Assembly: GCF_001667115.1 (NCBI RefSeq)
Contig: NZ_LZIJ01000188.1
Span: forward strand, 1-64,000
Source of the DNA: Mycobacterium sp. 852002-51163_SCH5372311
GTDB taxonomy: Bacteria > Actinomycetota > Actinomycetes > Mycobacteriales > Mycobacteriaceae
Reading direction: 5' to 3'
DNA length: 64,000 nt
Position numbers and translations under genes: made by a program. Below the pieces are notes generated by a model. It had not been told where the DNA came from, did no database searches, and saw only the letters and a program-made list of their open reading frames with translations. Shown here piece by piece: positions 50,832 to 60,942 of the stretch. The first letter of the stretch is position 1. Every line of letters begins with the position of its first letter.

Positions 50832-50921
50832 GTGTGAATTGACGGCGTTGCGCGTGAGCGTGGGGCGGAAACCGGCACGCATTTCCGCCCAGGTTGCACA
50901 CCCGAAGCCCACGATTCACAC
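50832..50921. repeat. Family C element, copy 3
   Basis: About 90 bp with perfect 8-bp terminal inverted repeats GTGTGAAT / ATTCACAC and an inner pair GGCGGAAA / TTTCCGCC. Its left part (GTGTGAATTGACGGCGTTG) is the inverse of the right part of copy 1. It lies between the phosphoesterase and MarR genes. Confidence 0.62.
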
Positions 50922-50966
50922 GCAAAACCCCAGCCCATACACAGCGGGCACATATAGATAGCTCGT

Positions 50967-50981
50967 ATACAGAGGTATTAT
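50967..50981 (+). promoter_or_regulatory. putative leaderless promoter and operator of marR
   Basis: TATTAT at 50976-50981 ends 7 bases before the GTG at 50989, where a -10 box would sit for a transcript that starts at the initiation codon itself. The inverted repeat ATAC-AGAG-GTAT (50967-50978) overlaps it and could be the MarR site. Confidence 0.45.
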
Positions 50982-50988
50982 CGAAACA

Positions 50989-51441
50989 GTGAAGTCTCAA
51001 ACCGACCTGGTCGCCGACGTGTTCGGCGTCGTGGGCAGATTCCGTCGGCAGCTGCGCCGGTCGGCCGGTCGCGGGTTCGACTCCACCCGCCTGTCCGAGT
51101 CACAGTCGGAGCTGTTGTGGCTCGTCGGCCGCCGGCCCGGGATCTCGGTCAGCGCCGCCGCCGCCGAACTCGGCTTGGTCCCCAACACCGCCTCGACACT
51201 CGTCTCCAAGCTGGTGGCCAACGGCTTGTTGGTACGGACCGTCGGCGAAGCCGACCGTCGCATCTGCCAGTTGCGGCTCGCCGAGCCCGCCCAGCAGATC
51301 GTCGACGCGTCCCGCGCCGCGCGGCGAGGCGTGCTGTCCGAGATGCTAGGCGACCTTGACGACGACCAAATCGAAGCCCTGACAAAGGGATTGGAGGTCC
51401 TTGACACGATGACCCGACGATTGCAGGAGCGACATTCATGA
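50989..51441 (+). CDS. MarR-family transcriptional regulator
   Basis: A 150-residue winged-helix MarR regulator: SESQSELLWLVGRRPGISVS, then AAAELGLVPNTASTLVSKLV as recognition helix, and the wing RTVGEADRRICQLRLAEPAQ. These dimers usually repress an adjoining transporter gene and release DNA on binding a drug or aromatic compound. Its stop overlaps the ABC ATPase start by 4 bp (ATGA), so regulator and exporter are one operon. A GTG at 50989 starts the protein, probably on a leaderless transcript. Confidence 0.94.
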   Translation: MKSQTDLVADVFGVVGRFRRQLRRSAGRGFDSTRLSESQSELLWLVGRRPGISVSAAAAELGLVPNTASTLVSKLVANGLLVRTVGEADRRICQLRLAEPAQQIVDASRAARRGVLSEMLGDLDDDQIEALTKGLEVLDTMTRRLQERHS

Positions 51442-52268
51442 CCGGATCACTGCCGATGGCGATCGACTGCCGGCACTTGACCTTTCGCTATGGCCGGTTC
51501 GCCGCCGTCGACGACCTGACGCTGCAGGTACGGCCGGGCGAAACGATGGGCCTGCTGGGACCCAACGGCGCCGGAAAGACGACGTTGGTGAAGATGCTGA
51601 CCACGTTGACCCCGGTGCAGCAGGGCGAATTGCGCATCTTCGGAATGGACGCCCGCCATCAGACCATGGACATTCGAAGCAACATCGGCTATGTGCCCCA
51701 ACAGCTTTCGATCGAACCGGCGCTGACCGGCCGGCAGAACGTGCAGTGGTTCGCGCGGTTGTACGGAGTGCAGCGCGCCGATCGGACCGAACGGGTGAAT
51801 CAGGCGCTGGAGGCGATGGACCTACTCGATGTGGGAGACCGGCTGGCAGCGACGTACTCGGGTGGCATGATCCGCCGCCTGGAAGTGGCCCAGGCGCTGG
51901 TGAACCGGCCCTCGCTGCTGGTGCTCGACGAGCCGACCGTGGGCCTGGATCCGATCGCACGTGACCGGGTATGGGCTCAAGTGCAGAACATGCAGCGGCG
52001 GTTCGGCATGACGGTGCTGCTCACCACCCATTACATGGAAGAGGCCGACGCATTGTGTGATCGGGTCGCGCTGATGCATAAAGGCGTGTTAAGGGCCGTG
52101 GGAACTCCCGCCAAGTTGAAGACCCAGATACCCAACGGCTCGGCGCAAGCCACGCTCGAGGATGTGTTTCGCCACTACGCGGCTTCCGGGTTGGGCGACG
52201 TGGCCGAGGAATCACCCGGCATGCGCGAAATCCGTTCCAGCAGAAAGGTTGCCCGCCGTGCAGGTTGA
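51438..52268 (+). CDS. ABC transporter ATPase, drug-exporter (DrrA) type
   Basis: A 276-residue ABC ATPase. It has the Walker A GPNGAGKTT, Q-loop YVPQQL, signature YSGGMIRRLEVAQ (variant SGGM), Walker B LLVLDEPTVGLDP and the switch His in LLTTHYMEEAD. Its C-terminus lacks the long DrrA-type tail but does have the TLEDVFRHY motif. Together with the permease encoded next, it should form an ABC-2 exporter for a drug, antibiotic or lipid. The start ATG at 51438 overlaps the MarR stop, and the permease start lies 11 bp inside its 3' end. Confidence 0.95.
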   Translation: MTGSLPMAIDCRHLTFRYGRFAAVDDLTLQVRPGETMGLLGPNGAGKTTLVKMLTTLTPVQQGELRIFGMDARHQTMDIRSNIGYVPQQLSIEPALTGRQNVQWFARLYGVQRADRTERVNQALEAMDLLDVGDRLAATYSGGMIRRLEVAQALVNRPSLLVLDEPTVGLDPIARDRVWAQVQNMQRRFGMTVLLTTHYMEEADALCDRVALMHKGVLRAVGTPAKLKTQIPNGSAQATLEDVFRHYAASGLGDVAEESPGMREIRSSRKVARRAG

Positions 52269-53091
52269 CCCCGCCGTCACAGACAACGTTCCTGCGGTGA
52301 CTCTCGTCGGTGCCCCGCACGGTTGGCAACGGGTCGCGGCTACGTTGAGCCGCATCAGCACGTTCGCAATCGTGGAACTGCAGAAGCTGCAACACGACCG
52401 CACCGAGCTCGTCACCCGGATGGTGCAACCGGCGCTGTGGCTGTTGATCTTCGGGACCACCTTCAGCCACTTGCGCGTCATCAACACCGGGCCGGTCTCC
52501 TACCTGGCGTTCCTGGCGCCGGGGATCATCGCGCAATCGGCACTGTTCATCTCGATTTTCTATGGGATACAGATCATTTGGGATCGCGACGCCGGCATTC
52601 TGGCCAAGATCATGGTGACCCCGGCGCCGCCGTCGGCACTGATCACCGGCAAGGCATTCGCAGCCGGCGTGCGATCGGTCGCCCAGGTCGTCGGCGTGCT
52701 GGCGCTGGCCTATCTGATGAACGTCGGCCTGACCGTCAATCCGCTGCGGATCCTGGCGGCGATGGGCACGGTGATGCTCGGTGCCGGGTTCTTCGCATGC
52801 CTGTCGATGACACTGGCGGGACTGGTTCGCAATCGCGATCGCCTGATGGGTATCGGACAAGCGATCACCATGCCGTTGTTCTTCGCCTCCAACGCCCTTT
52901 ACCCGGTCGACGTGATGCCGGCCTGGCTACACATGCTGAGCCGGGTCAACCCGCTGAGCTACGAGGTCGACGCACTGCGCGCACTGCTGATCGGCACACC
53001 GTTCAACCCGCTGGACATCGTGGTGCTGCTGGTGGCGGCGGTGCTTGGCATCGTCACAGCGTCAACGCTGTTGCGCCGCTTGGTCGCCTAG
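52258..53091 (+). CDS. ABC-2 transporter permease (DrrB/NodJ-like)
   Basis: A 277-residue membrane protein with six hydrophobic segments, including LWLLIFGTTFSHLRVI, YLAFLAPGIIAQSALFISIF, VRSVAQVVGVLALAYLMNVG and LDIVVLLVAAVLGIVTAS. The ABC-2 signature LSRVNPLSYEVDALRALLIG is near the C-terminus. It is the partner of the ATPase and the channel of a small-molecule exporter. A GTG at 52258 is the start (VQVDPAVTDNVPAV), with AGAAAGG upstream; an 11-bp overlap with the ATPase gene suggests coupling. Confidence 0.94.
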   Translation: MQVDPAVTDNVPAVTLVGAPHGWQRVAATLSRISTFAIVELQKLQHDRTELVTRMVQPALWLLIFGTTFSHLRVINTGPVSYLAFLAPGIIAQSALFISIFYGIQIIWDRDAGILAKIMVTPAPPSALITGKAFAAGVRSVAQVVGVLALAYLMNVGLTVNPLRILAAMGTVMLGAGFFACLSMTLAGLVRNRDRLMGIGQAITMPLFFASNALYPVDVMPAWLHMLSRVNPLSYEVDALRALLIGTPFNPLDIVVLLVAAVLGIVTASTLLRRLVA

Positions 53092-53097
53092 CTCCGG

Positions 53098-53155
53098 CGA
53101 GCAGACGCAAAAGCACCTCATTTCGGCACGAAATGGGTGATTTTGCGTCTGCTCG
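53098..53155. repeat. Family A palindromic element, copy 3 (58 bp)
   Basis: A 58-bp hairpin with arms CGAGCAGACGCAAAA and TTTTGCGTCTGCTCG (15 bp perfect) and an inner pair TCATTTCG / CGAAATGG. It starts 7 bp after the permease stop and lies upstream of fbpC. Confidence 0.88.
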
Positions 53156-53324
53156 TGCTCAGCGATGTGGCATGTTCGAGTCCGTGCCGACGCCCAATCG
53201 TTAGCCAACCGCGACGTCGTACCCCGGCCGTGACACCCGAACTACGCAGTCTCCCTGTGTTTGACTCGCCCAGAGCAAGTTTCACCGCAGCGCGCGGCAG
53301 ACAAGTCGAGATGGGTAGGGAGCT

Positions 53325-54326
53325 ATGTCGTTCTTCGAAGAGATGCGAAAGTTACGCGGCGCCACGGCAACTTGGCCGCGCCGGCTGGCTATCGCAGCTG
53401 TAGGCGCTGCCCTGTTATCCGGTCTGGTCGCCTTCGTCGGTGGCACCGGGACCGCGGGGGCGTTCTCCAAGCCGGGCCTGCCAGTGGAATACCTGCAAGT
53501 GCCATCAGCATCGATGGGCCGCAACATCAAAGTCCAGTTCCAAGGCGGCGGTCAACACGCGATCTACTTGCTCGACGGCCTTCGGGCACAAGACGATTAC
53601 AACGGCTGGGACATCAACACCCCCGCCTTCGAGGAGTTCTACCAGTCCGGCCTGTCGGTCGTCATGCCGGTCGGCGGCCAGTCCAGCTTCTACAGCAACT
53701 GGTACCAGCCGTCGCAGGGCAACGGCCAGAACTACACCTACAAGTGGGAGACGTTCCTGACTCAGGAGATGCCCGCCTGGCTGCAGGCCAACAAGCAGGT
53801 GTCGCCGGCTGGCAATGCGGCAGTGGGCCTTTCGATGTCGGGCGGCGCGGCGCTGATCCTGGCGGCTTACTACCCACAGCAGTTCCCCTACGCCGCTTCC
53901 CTGTCGGGCTTCCTCAACCCGTCCGAGGGCTGGTGGCCGACACTGATCGGTCTGGCGATGAACGACGCCGGCGGCTACAACGCCAACAGCATGTGGGGAC
54001 CGTCCACCGACCCGGCCTGGAAGCGCAACGACCCGATGGTCCAGATTCCCCGGCTGGTCGCCAACAACACCCGGATCTGGGTCTACTGCGGCAACGGCAC
54101 ACCGAGCGACCTCGGCGGCGACAACATGCCGGCGAAGTTCCTGGAAGGCCTCACGCTGCGCACCAACCAGGCCTTCCAGAGCACATACGCGGCGTCGGGC
54201 GGACACAACGGCGTGTTCAATTTCCCCACCAACGGGACGCACTCGTGGCCGTACTGGAACCAGCAGCTGATGGCCATGAAGCCGGACATCCTGCAGGTGC
54301 TCAACGCGGGCGGTAACGCCGCGTAG
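53325..54326 (+). CDS. fbpC: antigen 85C, mycolyltransferase/diacylglycerol acyltransferase
   Basis: A 333-residue secreted antigen 85 protein; I assign 85C by close similarity to Rv0129c. The N-terminus is a signal peptide (RRLAIAAVGAALLSGLVAFV) with cleavage near TAGA before FSKPGLPVEY. The mature enzyme has QGGGQHAIYLLDGLRAQDDY and the nucleophile elbow GLSMSGGAALI. Antigen 85 enzymes transfer mycolic acid to arabinogalactan and trehalose monomycolate. The sequence lacks the alanine-proline tail of Rv0129c. The ATG at 53325 has GGGAGCT upstream, and a hairpin terminator follows the gene. Confidence 0.97.
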   Translation: MSFFEEMRKLRGATATWPRRLAIAAVGAALLSGLVAFVGGTGTAGAFSKPGLPVEYLQVPSASMGRNIKVQFQGGGQHAIYLLDGLRAQDDYNGWDINTPAFEEFYQSGLSVVMPVGGQSSFYSNWYQPSQGNGQNYTYKWETFLTQEMPAWLQANKQVSPAGNAAVGLSMSGGAALILAAYYPQQFPYAASLSGFLNPSEGWWPTLIGLAMNDAGGYNANSMWGPSTDPAWKRNDPMVQIPRLVANNTRIWVYCGNGTPSDLGGDNMPAKFLEGLTLRTNQAFQSTYAASGGHNGVFNFPTNGTHSWPYWNQQLMAMKPDILQVLNAGGNAA

Positions 54327-54351
54327 CGGCCGCCCAAAATATCTCAAGCCG

Positions 54352-54396
54352 GCATCGGCAGCAGTGCAACGGCCAGCGCTGCTGCCGATGCTTTTT
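54352..54396 (+). terminator. intrinsic terminator after fbpC
   Basis: Perfect 13-bp stem, GCATCGGCAGCAG at 54352-54364 and CTGCTGCCGATGC at 54379-54391, 14-base loop, followed by TTTTT. It ends 4 bp before the stop of the convergent DUF1275 gene. Confidence 0.88.
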
Positions 54397-54400
54397 GCCG

Positions 54401-55108
54401 CTACTCCACCTTTTCCTGTTCTTGGCTGCTCTCCAGCAGAGCGCGGCGGTCCTGGTGAAAGTAGGTGTAAGCAGTCGTCAACGCGCACACGATCGCGGCC
54501 ATCCCGAGCATCTGGGTTCCGCTGACGAACATGCTGATCACACCCCCGACCGTGGCCCCGAGAACGAAGCTGCTCAACAGCAGAAAGTAGCCGAGCCAGT
54601 CCGCCGCCTGTCCGCCGGCGATGTGACGTTCGATGCCTTGGCCCATTTTCACCAGCGTGCCGGTGACATAGCTGAGCGGCACCGAGACCTCGCCGTTCTT
54701 GACGAACGACGTGTTCAAGGCGCCAACCCCGAAGACCACGACCATGATCGGGATGAAATCAAGCTGAGTCTGGCTCCACTTGCCGACGATGATGTCGATC
54801 GCGGTGGCGAGCAGCAGGCTGAAGGTGGTCAACACCGTCGGGCCGTGCGGGTGCGCCACCCAGAAATGGCGCCGGCACACCGAGGCGACCACGACGCCGG
54901 AGACGAAGCACAGCAGCAACAGCCCCGCCGTCACCGACAACACCACGTCGTTCCGGAAGTAGCCGAGGATGGCGCGTTGCGCGTTGCCCGTCATGAACGT
55001 CACGAAATAGCCGGCGGAGTGGGTGAACGCGGTGGCCCCGAGTACCCCCGCCAGGGCTGCCAGCACCCAGGACAGCCGCGACTCGCTGTTGAAAATCTCG
55101 TTAGCCAC
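54401..55108 (-). CDS. DUF1275 (YoaK-family) membrane protein
   Basis: A 235-residue membrane protein with six predicted hydrophobic segments: WVLAALAGVLGATAFTHSAG, LLLLCFVSGVVVASVC, TFSLLLATAIDIIVG, IMVVVFGVGALNTSFV, YFLLLSSFVLGATVGGVI and LGMAAIVCALTTAYTYF. The DUF1275 hallmarks are FMTGNAQRAILG and SYVTGTLVKMGQ. The function is unknown. A GTG at 55108 starts the protein, 9 bp after the mak stop, so it is the last gene of the pepA-treS-mak series. Rv0128 holds the corresponding position in M. tuberculosis and is also a membrane protein, but I cannot say they are homologous. Confidence 0.9.
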   Translation of the reverse strand: MANEIFNSESRLSWVLAALAGVLGATAFTHSAGYFVTFMTGNAQRAILGYFRNDVVLSVTAGLLLLCFVSGVVVASVCRRHFWVAHPHGPTVLTTFSLLLATAIDIIVGKWSQTQLDFIPIMVVVFGVGALNTSFVKNGEVSVPLSYVTGTLVKMGQGIERHIAGGQAADWLGYFLLLSSFVLGATVGGVISMFVSGTQMLGMAAIVCALTTAYTYFHQDRRALLESSQEQEKVE

Positions 55109-55117
55109 CCTGCCACC

Positions 55118-56479
55118 CTAAGCAGCGGTGAGGCGTGCGATCGACCGCAGCGGGATCGGCAGCCATCCGGGCCGGTGCCGCGCCTCGTAACCGGTCTCGT
55201 AAACCGCCTTGTCCAACTCGTAGGCGGCCAGCAGCAACGCCGAATCGCGTGGGTCGACGCCGGAGGCCGCCGCGTAGCCGTCGCAGAACGCGGCGTGGTT
55301 GCGCTGGACCCATTCCCGGGCGCGCGCGGCGCGCTGTTTGTCGCCAGTGTGGTCGACCAGGGGGCCATAAGCGGCGTACTCATAGGAGCGCAAGACACCG
55401 GCTACGTCGCGCAACGGTGAATCCGGCGCCCGCCGCTCGTCCAGCGGCTGACCGGGTTCGCCTTCGAAGTCGATCAACAGCCAACTCTCCGGGGTGCGCA
55501 GCACCTGCCCCAGGTGCAGATCACCGTGCACCCGCTGGACCATGATCCGCTCACCCGCGAGCTTGCGGAATTGCTCTTCGATCGTGGCCGCGTACTGGCC
55601 CAGATCCGGGACCGCCGCGACCGTCGACGACAGGCGCGCGAGCATGGTGTCCACCGGAAAGTCCGCCTGAGCGGTTCCGAGGCGATCGGCGAGGGTGGCG
55701 TGGACAGAGGCGACGGCTTCGCCGAGCCGGTACGACTCGCCGGCGAAATCGCCACCGACCTCGTGGGCATACAGGTCGCCTTCCGCAAACAGGTCACGGA
55801 CACTGGCGGTTGCCATCGCCCAGCCCTCGGCGGCGTTGGGTTCGTATTCGGTCACCATGCCCAGCGGGCAAGCGTCCTGATCCGATGGGCCCGGTGCGGT
55901 GAGCTCATAGATGCCGAGCAGACGCGCCACATGCGGATTGCCGGCGCGGCCCAGCACCCTGCTCAGTTCGATATCGGGGTTGATGCCGTGGCTGACCCGG
56001 CGGAACACCTTGAGGATCGCCTGGGGGTCGAAGATCACGCTGGTGTTGCTCTGCTCGGCATCCAGCACGCGCGGATATGCCTCCACCGGGAGCTCGACGT
56101 CGGGTTCCGGGGCAAACCGCACTTCGATGCCCGACGACTCTCGCACGGCCGACGAATCGATCAGCGACAACAGATATTGCGGCGCGCTCACGTCATACAG
56201 CGCGTCGAAGCCGGTGCGATCGTCGGCCGCGCCAATCGTGGCCACCGTGCTGAACTCGAAGATGGGCGCGGAATCCCAGCCCACGATTACCTGGTAGCGC
56301 TCGGACGATCCGTCGGTATAGGCGACGTCGACCAGTACCAAGTCGAGGTTCTCCCGCAGTGGGACGACCACGGCCGCCTCGGCGGTCTTCAGTTCGCGAC
56401 TGCGGCCGGCATACCAACGTTGCTGCGGAAGCCACTCTGACCAGGGCAGCTTCGCCGCCAACTGGACTGCAGAAGTCAT
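55118..56479 (-). CDS. mak: maltokinase Mak (Pep2)
   Basis: A 453-residue ATP-dependent maltokinase that makes maltose 1-phosphate, the donor for GlgE in alpha-glucan synthesis. It shows PWSEWLPQQRWYAGRSRELK at the N-terminal cap, and the kinase-like catalytic loop RVHGDLHLGQVLRTPESWLL followed by IDFEGEPGQPLDERR. Its ribosome site GAGGAG lies within the MIRU-type repeat that separates it from treS, so repeat and translation start are linked. It follows treS on the minus strand, giving the trehalose, maltose, maltose 1-phosphate route in one operon. Confidence 0.96.
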   Translation of the reverse strand: MTSAVQLAAKLPWSEWLPQQRWYAGRSRELKTAEAAVVVPLRENLDLVLVDVAYTDGSSERYQVIVGWDSAPIFEFSTVATIGAADDRTGFDALYDVSAPQYLLSLIDSSAVRESSGIEVRFAPEPDVELPVEAYPRVLDAEQSNTSVIFDPQAILKVFRRVSHGINPDIELSRVLGRAGNPHVARLLGIYELTAPGPSDQDACPLGMVTEYEPNAAEGWAMATASVRDLFAEGDLYAHEVGGDFAGESYRLGEAVASVHATLADRLGTAQADFPVDTMLARLSSTVAAVPDLGQYAATIEEQFRKLAGERIMVQRVHGDLHLGQVLRTPESWLLIDFEGEPGQPLDERRAPDSPLRDVAGVLRSYEYAAYGPLVDHTGDKQRAARAREWVQRNHAAFCDGYAAASGVDPRDSALLLAAYELDKAVYETGYEARHRPGWLPIPLRSIARLTAA

Positions 56480-56612
56480 TTGACGCTGCTCCTCATCGCT
56501 ACGCCCAGCATCGTCGCCAGCGGAGCCATATGGCGCTGCTCCTCCGCATCGCTAACGTCCCCCTCGCCGCTGCGCGGCTGGGGGCGCCCCCACTGCATCG
56601 TCGCCAGCGCGG

Positions 56613-56640
<28 letters not shown>
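56480..56640 (-). repeat. MIRU-type repeat between treS and mak
   Basis: Read on the minus strand it holds the motif GCTGGCGACGATG twice (with CAGTGG or CTGGGC after it), and GAGGAGCAGC at three places (the end of treS, near 56540, and just before mak). This is the sequence of mycobacterial interspersed repetitive units. As I recall, MIRU-02 of M. tuberculosis sits at the same spot. One unit carries an extra GC-rich insert of about 35 bp. The left part overlaps the mak ribosome site, the right part the last codons of treS. Confidence 0.72.
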
Positions 56641-58412
<1,772 letters not shown>

Positions 58413-58514
58413 CAATTCCACGATGCCACGTGTACCCGACGGGCGGCCTCGGGAATCACGCCGGGAATCATGTGCGGCCACAATCGAATTGGGCGGCCGG
58501 CCAGTATAGCGACG

Positions 58515-59576
58515 TCAGGCTGGCGGCCCATCAGCCAACGCGACGGTCACCGTGCGGTTCTCGCCGGTCTTGGTGCGCAGCGTCACAGCGATGGTGTCCC
58601 CGGGGTGATGCGGGACGAGCACATCCGTCATCGCGGTGGCCGAGTTGATCCGGACACCGTCGACCGCGGTGATGACGTCGCCGACGGAAATTCCGGCTCC
58701 CGCGGCGGGGCCGGTGCCGACCACGCGTTCGACCCGCGCACCGCCGTTACTGTCCACCACACCGATCCCGAGGAAGGCCGTCGGGCCGATGTGCACGGTG
58801 TTGGAGCCGGCGCCGCCGCGGATCGCGTTGGCCGCGCCCATCGCCTGACCGATCGGAATCGCGAAGCCCTGCCCCCCGGACATCTTGTAGCTCTCGGTGG
58901 CCGCGGTGTTCACGCCGACTACTTGCCCGCCCTGGTTGACCAGAGGCCCACCGGAGTCACCGGGCTTGATCGGCGCGTCGACCTGGATCAACCCGCCCAG
59001 CGTCTCGGTGGCGCCGGTCAGCGTGTCGGTGGCCTGCACGGTCTGGTTGAGCGCGACGACGCGCCCGGACACCGCCGTGGGCGCTCCGCCGGCACCACCG
59101 GCATTGCCCAGCGCGACCAACGGCTCACCGACGGTGACGCCGCCGCCGATCGCGGCAGCCGGAAGGCCGCCGGCCCCGCGCAGCTGCAGCACCGCGACAT
59201 CCTGGGTGCGGTCGTAGCCGACGACGTCGACGCCGTAGGTGCGGCCGTCGGCGACGCTGAACGCGCTGATGTCGGTGGCGCCGGAGATCACGTGATTGTT
59301 GGTCAGCACGACGCCGTTGGGGTCGATGACGATGCCGGTTCCGGCGCCCACCGCGTTGTTGTAGCCAAACCTGGTGCTGATGTCGACAACCTGCGGCGCG
59401 ACCATCGACGCTGCGTCGAGCGGTAGCGGAGGTCGGTCGCCGAACCGGTCGAGCGCCAGCGTCCCAGGGGTCCCGGCGTGGGCCGGCGCGGTGATCAGGC
59501 CGAGGCCCAGCCCCACCGCGGCCAGCAGGCTGACCCGCCATGACCACCTGAGGGAGCGGTGGTGCGCTTTGCTCAT
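58515..59576 (-). CDS. pepA: secreted trypsin-like serine protease PepA (Mtb32A)
   Basis: A 353-residue secreted HtrA-like protease. A signal peptide (RVSLLAAVGLGLGLITAPAH) ends near AHA at residue 34. The catalytic triad is His95 (LTNNHV), Asp126 (RTQDVAVL) and Ser208 (KPGDSGGP), and residues about 255-345 form a PDZ domain (FLGIGVVD, VGDVITAVDGVRI). The homologue Mtb32A is a known T-cell antigen and vaccine component. It heads the minus-strand series pepA-treS-mak-DUF1275, with 102 bp to treS. Confidence 0.96.
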   Translation of the reverse strand: MSKAHHRSLRWSWRVSLLAAVGLGLGLITAPAHAGTPGTLALDRFGDRPPLPLDAASMVAPQVVDISTRFGYNNAVGAGTGIVIDPNGVVLTNNHVISGATDISAFSVADGRTYGVDVVGYDRTQDVAVLQLRGAGGLPAAAIGGGVTVGEPLVALGNAGGAGGAPTAVSGRVVALNQTVQATDTLTGATETLGGLIQVDAPIKPGDSGGPLVNQGGQVVGVNTAATESYKMSGGQGFAIPIGQAMGAANAIRGGAGSNTVHIGPTAFLGIGVVDSNGGARVERVVGTGPAAGAGISVGDVITAVDGVRINSATAMTDVLVPHHPGDTIAVTLRTKTGENRTVTVALADGPPA

Positions 59577-59706
59577 GCCGTAACCTCCTGCGTCGGGGAA
59601 AGAATCAAAATTGTCTCAGCCTTTGGTTCTGGGCCTTCAGCCTGGGCCGGACACCGTCTAGTTCACCGTAGTCCAGGTAGCCAACTCGTCGGTTCTAATC
59701 CCAGCG

Positions 59707-60168
59707 TCAGCCGGCCGTGGGCGCAATCGGACGAGTGAGGTGGTGACTCACGTCACCGACCATGTCGATGAGCGTGAGGTCGCGGTAGGAGTACCGCCAT
59801 TGGCCTTCTACGCGTTCGAAGCGGTCGTGGTAGCGGCCGGTGACGATGGTCTGCAACGGTAACTCGTCGGTTTGCTGCAGCACCGTGTAGTAGCTGCGGC
59901 AGTCGGCCGTACCGGCGTGCTCGTCGACGTGGATGATCGGGTTGCTGACCACGTGCTTGGTCCGGGGCGTCCCGTCCGGATAGAGCCGGATCAGCGACTT
60001 CCAGATACCCAGCAGTTGGGTGGCATCGACCGTGTCGCGGCCGGGGTCGGGGCCGCCGACGCGGATGCGGGCGTGCTCGAACAGCTCGGCCGCTGCCGCC
60101 AGGTCGCCGGTGTCGATGCATTCGGCATAGCGGTAGAGAAGGTTTGCGATCTGCGCCTCGGCCTGCAT
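59707..60168 (-). CDS. SnoaL-like/NTF2-fold protein
   Basis: A 153-residue NTF2-fold protein of SnoaL_4 type: AQIANLLYRYAECIDTGDLA, AAELFEHARIRVGGPDPGRD, then TKHVVSNPIIHVDEHAGTAD and the C-terminal sheet RYHDRFERVEGQWRYSYRDL. Such proteins may be hydratases, isomerases or binding proteins, and no active site can be set from the sequence. It is divergent from the Rv0121c homologue, with a family A repeat in the gap. I recall no exact counterpart at this position in M. tuberculosis, where Rv0122-Rv0124 occur. Confidence 0.88.
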   Translation of the reverse strand: MQAEAQIANLLYRYAECIDTGDLAAAAELFEHARIRVGGPDPGRDTVDATQLLGIWKSLIRLYPDGTPRTKHVVSNPIIHVDEHAGTADCRSYYTVLQQTDELPLQTIVTGRYHDRFERVEGQWRYSYRDLTLIDMVGDVSHHLTRPIAPTAG

Positions 60169-60208
60169 GCAGTTAAGTTAGCGCGGCACCACTTGTGCGG
60201 GTTGTGCG

Positions 60209-60266
60209 CGAGCAGACGCGGAATCGCACAAATCGCGGCCGCCCAGTGCGATTCTGCGTCTGCTCG
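60209..60266. repeat. Family A palindromic element, copy 4 (58 bp)
   Basis: The best preserved palindrome of the family: arms CGAGCAGACGCGGAATCGCAC and GTGCGATTCTGCGTCTGCTCG differ at one pair in about 21 bp. It lies between divergent genes, 32 bp before the GTG at 60298. Confidence 0.9.
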
Positions 60267-60297
60267 CGTCCGCACGACGGGCTTCTAAGCTGGTCCG

Positions 60298-60705
60298 GTG
60301 AGCCAATTCGACCCGGCGGTCAGGTTCGCACAGTCCCCGGTGGCGCGGCTGGCCACCGTCACTCCCGAAGGCACACCGCACGTCGTTCCGGTGGTGTTCG
60401 CGGTCGATCAAAATCGGATCTATACCGCCGTCGACGCGAAGCCCAAGACCACGCAACGGCTGCGCCGCCTGACCAACATCGAGCACAACCCGCACGTCAG
60501 CCTGCTCGTCGACCACTACACCGACGATTGGGCGCAGCTGTGGTGGGTCCGCGCCGACGGTGTCGCCACGATCCACACCGACGACGAGGCGATGCGCACC
60601 GGATACTGGCTGTTGCGCGCCAAATATGCTCAGTATCAAGAGGTTTCGTTAGATGGGCCGGTAATCGTGGTCACGGTGCGCCGCTGGGCCGGCTGGCAGG
60701 CCTGA
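60298..60705 (+). CDS. PPOX-class F420-dependent oxidoreductase, Rv0121c-type
   Basis: A 135-residue split-barrel protein of the pyridoxamine-oxidase-like flavin/deazaflavin group: ARLATVTPEGTPHVVPVVFA, IYTAVDAKPKTTQRLRRLTN, NPHVSLLVDHYTDDWAQLWW and VRADGVATIHTDDEAMRTGY. The KPKTT and DHYTDDW motifs are those of the F420-binding subfamily (Rv0121c). The substrate is unknown. The GTG at 60298 gives VSQFDPAVRFAQSPVARLAT. It precedes fusA2 by 237 bp on the same strand. Confidence 0.93.
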   Translation: MSQFDPAVRFAQSPVARLATVTPEGTPHVVPVVFAVDQNRIYTAVDAKPKTTQRLRRLTNIEHNPHVSLLVDHYTDDWAQLWWVRADGVATIHTDDEAMRTGYWLLRAKYAQYQEVSLDGPVIVVTVRRWAGWQA

Positions 60706-60942
60706 GCATTTCTCGGCCCGCCGTGTTCGCCGAGACTTCAGCCACTGCGACTCCCGTCGGCGCGTCATGTGCGTGGAGTAAGTGTCGCGACGCGGTCTAC
60801 CCGCGATACGAGCCGACCGACCCTTGTGCTGAGCCGCTGTTCGGGGAAAAGTTGCTTACTGCCTTCTGTGGTCTGGGACACACCGGAGGGACCCTGCACG
60901 CTCGCGGGCCGAGCGACTACCTGGGAGAACTGGAGGACAGCC

